NCBI RefSeq assembly: GCF_001613085.1 | Contig: NZ_BDBR01000004.1 | Coordinates: forward strand, 62,001-126,000 | DNA from: Nocardia salmonicida NBRC 13393 | GTDB taxonomy: Bacteria; Actinomycetota; Actinomycetes; Mycobacteriales; Mycobacteriaceae | DNA: 64,000 nt | Direction of reading: 5' to 3' | Part shown: positions 58,756 through 64,000 of the stretch, in pieces | Position numbering within the stretch: the first letter of the stretch is position 1 | Layout of the letters: each line of letters opens with the position of its first letter | Notes under the pieces: model-generated | Databases searched by the model: none | What the model saw: only the letters and a program-made list of their open reading frames with translations | Told to the model about the DNA's origin: nothing | Translations under genes and position numbers: made by a program

Positions 58756-61017
58756 ATGCCGGTCGAGGAGGCTCACGTGACGAACGACAGCGGGGAATGG
58801 CAGGCCAGCGCGTGCATTCTGTGTGAGAACAACTGCGGAATAACCGTCAAGGTCGAAGGACGGCGGTTCGCGAAAATCCGCGGCGACAAGGCCCATCCCG
58901 GGTCTGCCGGCTACACCTGCAACAAGGCGTTGCGGCTGGACCATTATCAAAACGGCGGCACCCGAATCACCTCACCGCTGCGGCGCGAGAACGACGGCAC
59001 CTACACAGAGATCAGCTGGGATGTCGCGATCACCGAGATCGCCGACCGGCTGCGCGCGGTGCGCGACACCCACGGTGGGGAATCGATCTTCTTCTACGGT
59101 GGCGGCGGACAGGGCAACCACCTGGGCGGCGCGTACAGCAGCGCGTTGCTGCGGGCCGTCGGCGGACGCTATCGCTCCAACGCGCTCGCTCAGGAAAAAC
59201 TCGGCGAGGCCTGGGTCGATGCCCATCTGACCGGCGGACACACCCACGGCGACTTCGAACACGCGCAGGTCAGCGTGTTCGTCGGTAAGAATCCGTGGCA
59301 GTCGCACGGCGTTTCGCGCGCCCGCACCGTGCTCCAGAACATCGCCAAGGACCCCGCCCGCACCATGATCGTGCTCGACCCGGTGCGCACCGAGACCGCC
59401 GATATGGCCGACATCCACCTGCAGATCAGACCGGGCACCGACGCGTGGTGCCTGGCCGCGATCCTCGGTGTGATCGTTCAGCAGGATCTGCTCGACCACG
59501 AGTTCCTGGCCGCACACACGACCGAGGCCGAGCCGGTGCTCGCCGCCCTGCGCACCATCGATGTCGACGCATATGCCCACCTGAGCGGCGTCGATCCCGC
59601 CTCGGTCCGCAGGGCCGCGCAGTTGATCGGGACCGCGGAGAGTGTGTCGACCTACGAGGATCTGGGTGTGCAGCAGAGCCCGAACAGCACCCTGGTGTCG
59701 TACCTGAACAAGCTGACCTGGTTGCTCACCGGAAACTTCGCCACCCGCGGCGCCATGCAGATGCACTCCTGGGTCGTCCCGCTGATCAACTACTCGGTGA
59801 AGAGAAAGACCACGCCGGTGACCGGGGTGCCGATGCCCGGCGGTCTCGTGCCCGCCAATGTCATCGCAGAGGAGATTCTCACCGACCATCCGCAGCGGTT
59901 CCGCGCGATGATCGTCGAATCCTCGAACCCGGCGCATTCGCTGGCGGATTCACAGCGCTTCCGCGAGGCGTTCGATTCCCTCGAACTCAGCGTCGTGATC
60001 GATGTCGCGATGACCGAGACCGCTCGTCGCGCCCACTATGTCCTTCCGGCGGCGAGTCAGTTCGAGAAGTGGGAAGCGACCTTCTTCAACCTCGAATTCC
60101 CGATCAACACCTTCCAGCTCCGCGCCCCGCTGCTCGAGCCGCTGCCCGGTACCTTGGCCGAGCCCGAAATCTATGCCCGCCTCGTCCGCGAGCTCGGTGT
60201 CGCCCGCCCGCTGGCATTGTCGGTGCTCAACGGCGCGCTGCGCTTCGGCCGCAAAGTCTATGGTCTGACGTTTCTCGCGCTGCTCGCACTCGACAAGAAG
60301 GCCGCTGGCTTGGCACCGTTCCTGCTGTACGAAACGCTCGGCCCGACTCTGCCCGGCGGCGCACGGTCAGCAGCAGTGCTGTGGGCGCTCGCCCAGCGAG
60401 TCGCGCATCTGCATCCGAAATCCATGCGCCGCGCCGGCCACCGGAACGCCGAGGCCCTGTTTTCCGCGATGCTCACCGAACGATCCGGCGTCGCGGTGAC
60501 CGTCGACGAACTCGACGGCGGCTGCTGGACCTACGTGCCCGCACGCAATCTGCCGATCAACCTGACCATCACGCCCCTGCTCGCATCCCTGCGAGGTCTC
60601 GACCGCAGGGAATGGGCACACACCAGCGACGAATACCCCTTCGTCCTCTCCGCCGGCGAGCGCCGCGCGTTCACCGCGAACACGATCTTCCGTGACGACA
60701 GTTGGCGCCGCCGCGACACCACCGGCGCACTGCGGATCAGCCCTGCCGATGCCGAGCGCCTCGGATTGGCCGACGGCGGTCGGGCACTGATCACCACCAA
60801 CCGCGGCTCCGCGACCGCGACTGTCGAACTCAACGACCGAATGCAAGACGGCCACATCTCCCTCCCCAACGGTCTCGGGCTCGACCTTCCCGGAACTGAC
60901 CAGCGCACCGGTGTGGCGCCCAACGATCTCACCGATCTGCGACGACGCGACGAGTACTCCGCCACCCCCTGGCACAAACACGTACCCGCCCGGGTCGAAC
61001 CCCTCCCGACAGCCTGA
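58756..61017 (+). CDS. molybdopterin oxidoreductase (formate-dehydrogenase-like)
   Basis: A 753-aa DMSO-reductase-family enzyme. The N-terminal [4Fe-4S] site has Cys20, Cys23, Cys27 and Cys55. The Mo-cofactor domains follow (FFYGGGGQGNHLG; FVGKNPWQSHG; VESSNPAHSLADSQ; VLPAASQFEKWEATFFN) with the C-terminal cap LRISPADAERLGLADGG. The position where FDH-type enzymes carry Cys or selenocysteine reads SNALAQEKLGEAWV and holds no Cys or Ser, so the metal ligand and reaction are uncertain. No electron-transfer or chaperone gene is adjacent; it follows the thioesterase by 12 bp. Confidence 0.88.
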   Translation: MPVEEAHVTNDSGEWQASACILCENNCGITVKVEGRRFAKIRGDKAHPGSAGYTCNKALRLDHYQNGGTRITSPLRRENDGTYTEISWDVAITEIADRLRAVRDTHGGESIFFYGGGGQGNHLGGAYSSALLRAVGGRYRSNALAQEKLGEAWVDAHLTGGHTHGDFEHAQVSVFVGKNPWQSHGVSRARTVLQNIAKDPARTMIVLDPVRTETADMADIHLQIRPGTDAWCLAAILGVIVQQDLLDHEFLAAHTTEAEPVLAALRTIDVDAYAHLSGVDPASVRRAAQLIGTAESVSTYEDLGVQQSPNSTLVSYLNKLTWLLTGNFATRGAMQMHSWVVPLINYSVKRKTTPVTGVPMPGGLVPANVIAEEILTDHPQRFRAMIVESSNPAHSLADSQRFREAFDSLELSVVIDVAMTETARRAHYVLPAASQFEKWEATFFNLEFPINTFQLRAPLLEPLPGTLAEPEIYARLVRELGVARPLALSVLNGALRFGRKVYGLTFLALLALDKKAAGLAPFLLYETLGPTLPGGARSAAVLWALAQRVAHLHPKSMRRAGHRNAEALFSAMLTERSGVAVTVDELDGGCWTYVPARNLPINLTITPLLASLRGLDRREWAHTSDEYPFVLSAGERRAFTANTIFRDDSWRRRDTTGALRISPADAERLGLADGGRALITTNRGSATATVELNDRMQDGHISLPNGLGLDLPGTDQRTGVAPNDLTDLRRRDEYSATPWHKHVPARVEPLPTA

Positions 61018-61029
61018 CCCAGGCACGTT

Positions 61030-62103
61030 TCACTGATTACGTTGTGGCGCTTCGGTATCGGAGTGACGCAGCGGGGCGCCGACGTGGTGCAGGTGCGTCA
61101 GTGCCTCGCGGTAGGAGGAGACGAGTCCGGTTTCGTGGTACGGCACACCGATCTCGGCGCAGTAGTCGCGGACGATCACCCGGGCGTGACGCAGGTTCGG
61201 CGTCGGCATACTCGGGAACAGGTGGTGTTCGATCTGATAGTTGAGTCCGCCCAGGGCGAGATCGGTCACCGCGCCACCGCGCACATTGCGGGAGGTCAGG
61301 ACCTGGCGACGGAGGTAGTCGGGGCGGTCGTCGCCGGTCGAGGTCGGCATGCCCTTGTGGTTCGGGGCGAAGATGCAGCCCATGTACAGGCCGAAAAGGC
61401 CCTGGTGGACGGCAAGGAACACGAGGGCTTTGTCGGCGGGCAGAACCGCGAACAGTGCGCTCAGGTAGAGGGCGAAGTGGCCGAACAGCAGCGCGCCCTC
61501 CCATCCGCGGTGTTTGACCGACTGATTGCGCAGCGCCCGAACGCCGGCCACATGGAGGTTCAGGCCCTCGAGCAGCAACAGGGGAAAGAACAGGAACGCC
61601 TGGGCCCGTCCGATGAGCCGGGGCAGACCGCGGCTGGACCGGGCCTGCCGCTGTGACCAGACCAGGATGTCGGGCGCGACATCGGGGTCGAGTTCCTCGT
61701 GGTTCGGATTGGCATGATGACGGGTGTGCTTGTCCTGCCACCAGCCGTAGCCGAGGCCGATGCCCGCGTTGCCGACGAGTCTTCCCACGAGCTCGGTCGG
61801 CTGTCGTAGCCGGAAGACTTGACGGTGCGCGACGTCGTGCATCACGAGTGCGACTTGCGCGAACGTCACGGCCGTGAACGCCGCGACCAGCAGCGTCCAC
61901 CACGAATCGCCGACGAGGACGAACGCCGCCCACCCGCCGACGAACGCGATCCCGACGAGGCTGAGCCGCACGGCGTAGTAGAAAGGACGTCGGTCCATCA
62001 GCCCCGCCTCGGAGATTCGGCGCAGCAGGCGGGCGTAGTCACCGTCGGCGCCCCGCCGCGGTGACCGTGGAGATGATTCGGGGACCAGAGCAGGTGTTGT
62101 CAT
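61030..62103 (-). CDS. membrane fatty acid desaturase (front-end type)
   Basis: A 357-aa desaturase with three His boxes: HDVAH (89-93), HTRHH (126-130) and QIEHH (about 303). The last, with Gln, marks front-end or linoleoyl-CoA desaturase-like enzymes. Several membrane helices; no cytochrome b5 domain, so an external ferredoxin must supply electrons. ATG 62103 (MTTPALVPES) chosen; the upstream frame is implausible. Convergent with the molybdenum enzyme gene. Confidence 0.88.
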   Translation of the reverse strand: MTTPALVPESSPRSPRRGADGDYARLLRRISEAGLMDRRPFYYAVRLSLVGIAFVGGWAAFVLVGDSWWTLLVAAFTAVTFAQVALVMHDVAHRQVFRLRQPTELVGRLVGNAGIGLGYGWWQDKHTRHHANPNHEELDPDVAPDILVWSQRQARSSRGLPRLIGRAQAFLFFPLLLLEGLNLHVAGVRALRNQSVKHRGWEGALLFGHFALYLSALFAVLPADKALVFLAVHQGLFGLYMGCIFAPNHKGMPTSTGDDRPDYLRRQVLTSRNVRGGAVTDLALGGLNYQIEHHLFPSMPTPNLRHARVIVRDYCAEIGVPYHETGLVSSYREALTHLHHVGAPLRHSDTEAPQRNQ

Positions 62104-62318
62104 AGATCCCGAAGCTATCGCTGAGGTTCTCGTCGGCCGTAATCCCTTGGTATGAGACGGAATCGGACTGCGGGGTGATATCGCGGGGCAACTCCGCAGC
62201 ACCGGCAGTCGAGTCCGTGCTCGAAACCGAGGGTTCGAACACGACATCCCTGGGTAAAAAGATGTCGATACCGTTCGCGAATCGGGCGAACGGGACGTCT
62301 TAGCAGGCGTTTCACAGT

Positions 62319-62591
62319 GTGGAGACCAGGTTGCTGAATTTGCTCGAGCTCATACGCAGACCGGCGCAGTCGACGATTTCGACCGAGCCCCCCACCGCGG
62401 CCGGGTCGCTGCGGGCAGGCGATGTCGTGCTCACCGCCAAGCGCAGCTACCGGGTGGTCAGCACGAGCTTCGCCGACGACGCGCGTCGCGCGGGCCGTGT
62501 GGTCGCCGACACGGTCGACCTGGTCACCGGCCGTCTGCGCGTGCTCGATTTCCCCAGCGCCGACACGATGGTCACCGTCAAAGCGGCGTAG
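62319..62591 (+). CDS. hypothetical 90-aa protein
   Basis: A GTG-initiated 90-aa protein with beta-rich C-terminal half (AGDVVLTAKRSYRVVSTS; GRVVADTVDLVTGRLRVLDF). No signal or membrane helix. Convergent with the membrane protein gene behind it. No family recognised, and the weak start lowers confidence. Confidence 0.5.
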   Translation: METRLLNLLELIRRPAQSTISTEPPTAAGSLRAGDVVLTAKRSYRVVSTSFADDARRAGRVVADTVDLVTGRLRVLDFPSADTMVTVKAA

Positions 62592-62595
62592 TCCG

Positions 62596-63222
62596 TCAGA
62601 CCGGCCGGTGCCGGACGTCGGTGGGGGGAGGAAAGCGGCGGGTAGTCGATTGCTTCCCGTCGGCGGGAACCACCACTTCTTCTTCCTCGACCACACGGCG
62701 CTGATCGACGCCACGCGTGCGTTCGGCGAAGGCGATATCCCGCGCACTGCGCACCGACAGGCGTCCCAGTGAGCTCGCGGCGAAGAACAGGATCAGCGCG
62801 CCGAGTCCGTAGAAATATGTCAGCTCCAGCAGCGCACGCTTGAGATCCGAGGTGGCGACCGGTTCGCCGATGTCCCCGAGTCGCAGCAGCGCGGCCAGGA
62901 ACGGCCCGATCACGAACCACACGCCCGCCGCCACCGCCAACCAGCCACCGAAACTGGCGACCAGCCGGTTCCGGCTCATCAGCATGAGCAGCCCACCGAC
63001 GATCGCGACGGCGCCCGGCAGGACCTCGAGCCAGCCACGAGCCGACGTCCAGACCCACGCCTCGTCCGGGGTGTACGCGAAATCGAAATAGGGGCCGACA
63101 AACGGGATGAGCGCGCCCCAGATGCCGAGAAGCAGCACCACCAGCCCGCCCAGCGCGCCCCGGCTACGCGGAATATGAAATCGTCCGCCGTTCCTGGTCG
63201 AGACTTTCTCGTCGGCATCCAT
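62596..63222 (-). CDS. multi-pass membrane protein
   Basis: A 208-aa membrane protein with about four helices (ALGGLVVLLLGIWGALIPFVG; LPGAVAIVGGLLMLM; FGGWLAVAAGVWFVIGPFLAAL; YFYGLGALILFFAASSL) and a charged C-terminal tail with EEEEVVVP. GGAGG supports ATG 63222. Unknown function. Confidence 0.75.
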   Translation of the reverse strand: MDADEKVSTRNGGRFHIPRSRGALGGLVVLLLGIWGALIPFVGPYFDFAYTPDEAWVWTSARGWLEVLPGAVAIVGGLLMLMSRNRLVASFGGWLAVAAGVWFVIGPFLAALLRLGDIGEPVATSDLKRALLELTYFYGLGALILFFAASSLGRLSVRSARDIAFAERTRGVDQRRVVEEEEVVVPADGKQSTTRRFPPPTDVRHRPV

Positions 63223-63305
63223 CATGAGCCTCCATCATCGGAGAACAGAACTAGGTAGCGCTTACCCCGCCTAGTCCCGATTACGCACTTGCGCCGAAAA
63301 CGGAA

Positions 63306-64000
63306 TCAGCTTCGGCCGATCTCGCTGTCGCCGAGAAATCTCGAGATCTGTTCGATGACGGGCAATGGCTGCTCTTGTTGGACCCAGTGACCGGCATCGG
63401 GTATCAACACGGAGCCGGAGAATCGGGTGCAGACGACGTCCGCCATCGTGCGCAGCGCACCGGGCGATTGCCACACACCCCAATCAGACCGTCCGGCGAT
63501 GAATTGCGTGGGCACTTCTATTCGCGAGTCGCGCTGCGCTGCGGGGTTGGGCAGCGTCAGGGCCGCGTACCAATTGAGGGCGCCCTGAAATCCGGTTCGA
63601 CCGAATTCCCGTGCGTAGAAATTCAGTTCTTCCTCGGTCAGCCATTCACACGTGGCCCGCTGCTGCGAGGAAGGGAAGTGCGGCGCTACAGTTTCCGGCA
63701 TGCTGACGCCTGCGTCCATGACGTAGTAGCGCGGCAGAAGCGCCAAGTCCGGCGCGGTAGATCCCGGCAGTTCCCCGGCGTCCGCGTTTCCCGGCCAGTC
63801 CGCGCTCTTCATGTGGAAATACGCGCGCAAGAAGTCGGCGATCCCTTGCGGGGCGTCGGCGATATCGGAGGCACTCGCCGTTCCCGCGAAGTAGTGCTGG
63901 TAATGCCTGCGTGGCGGTGACAGCGCCCGCAGCGCGGTGTCGAGTTCGGCCGACGACTTGGGGACGCCCGCGCCGGCGAACGGCGCGCTCATCAACGTCA
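63306..64000 (-). CDS. alpha/beta hydrolase, epoxide-hydrolase-like (N-terminus beyond right edge)
   Basis: The C-terminal ~230 residues of an EphA-type alpha/beta hydrolase: cap segment RATCEWLTEEELNFYAREF, GGRTGFQGALNWYA-like core (RTGFQGALNWYAAL) and the catalytic His in DAGHWVQQEQP; the acid (Asp) is in FIAGRSDWGVW. The nucleophile elbow must lie to the right of the window. The frame is open to the edge, so the M at 63992 is not the true start. It probably opens epoxides of lipids. Confidence 0.85.
   Translation of the reverse strand, partial: TLMSAPFAGAGVPKSSAELDTALRALSPPRRHYQHYFAGTASASDIADAPQGIADFLRAYFHMKSADWPGNADAGELPGSTAPDLALLPRYYVMDAGVSMPETVAPHFPSSQQRATCEWLTEEELNFYAREFGRTGFQGALNWYAALTLPNPAAQRDSRIEVPTQFIAGRSDWGVWQSPGALRTMADVVCTRFSGSVLIPDAGHWVQQEQPLPVIEQISRFLGDSEIGRS

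Noticed and set aside
1..64000. CRISPR arrays, insertion sequences, phage genes, tRNA or rRNA genes
   Set aside because: No direct-repeat arrays, transposase or integrase motifs, or tRNA/rRNA-like sequences were recognised anywhere on either strand.

Overview
The window is high-GC actinobacterial DNA with dense, overlapping operons. A secreted mycolyltransferase (antigen-85 type), an LmeA-like DUF2993 protein, a conservon-type signalling cluster, an SAV2177-type methyltransferase, a latex-clearing protein (Lcp) and many beta-oxidation genes together point to a mycolic-acid-containing member of the Mycobacteriales, most likely Nocardia or a close relative (inference). No tRNA, rRNA, CRISPR array, insertion sequence or phage gene was recognised; this looks like chromosomal lipid-metabolism territory.

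Layout. 1-1.2 kb: a TetR regulator cut by the left edge and an SDR. 1.2-1.9 kb: a gene-poor stretch with a possible lipoprotein stub. 1.9-3.8 kb: Tat-exported rubber oxygenase Lcp, a 92-aa secreted protein and a small zinc-ribbon protein. 4-10 kb: a methyltransferase, the mycolyltransferase, a PhaC-like hydrolase, then a TetR-controlled pair of lipase and AurF-like di-iron oxygenase. 10.3-17.2 kb: a six-gene beta-oxidation operon (SCP2-type thiolase, SRPBCC, MaoC hydratase, SDR, double-length FadE34-like acyl-CoA dehydrogenase, Mcr-type racemase/CoA-transferase) behind two tandem operators. 17.3-22.1 kb: a 52-aa small gene, a reduced conservon (CvnA- and CvnB-like proteins plus a P450 lacking the EXXR arginine) and a convergent canonical P450. 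22.3-27.6 kb: a lipoprotein, an SAV2177 methyltransferase, a second PhaC-like paralogue, a TetR and a large acyl-CoA dehydrogenase. 27.6-33.3 kb: a TetR divergent from a four-gene operon (epoxide-hydrolase-like protein, amidohydrolase, PF10118 ferritin-like protein, 2Fe-2S reductase). 33.4-44.1 kb: mixed metabolism, including an SRPBCC/acyl-CoA-synthetase fusion, a (p)ppGpp-synthetase-like gene with an upstream nonsense codon, Tat enzymes, an AmpG-like MFS protein and aldR/ald. 44.1-51.4 kb: an eight-gene fatty-acyl operon (thiolase, two SDRs, MaoC, APH-like kinase, two acyl-CoA dehydrogenases) divergent from a TetR with a KstR2-like operator between them. 51.4-64 kb: HD protein, two TetR/thioesterase pairs, PQQ-type dehydrogenase lipoprotein, phosphoesterase, membrane protein, DUF2993, F420-type protein, molybdopterin oxidoreductase, desaturase, and an alpha/beta hydrolase cut by the right edge.

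Common theme. Most units activate, oxidise, hydrate or thiolyse acyl-CoAs, or hydrolyse esters and epoxides. Seven TetR regulators and many palindromic operators imply separate inducers for each unit. Two di-iron-type operons carry operators with the same GGTACC-N3-GGTAC core. Two acyl-CoA dehydrogenase systems of the same alpha/beta design are present, one fused (11515-13749) and one split (44096-46371). No tool was run: all calls rest on reading motifs and context.
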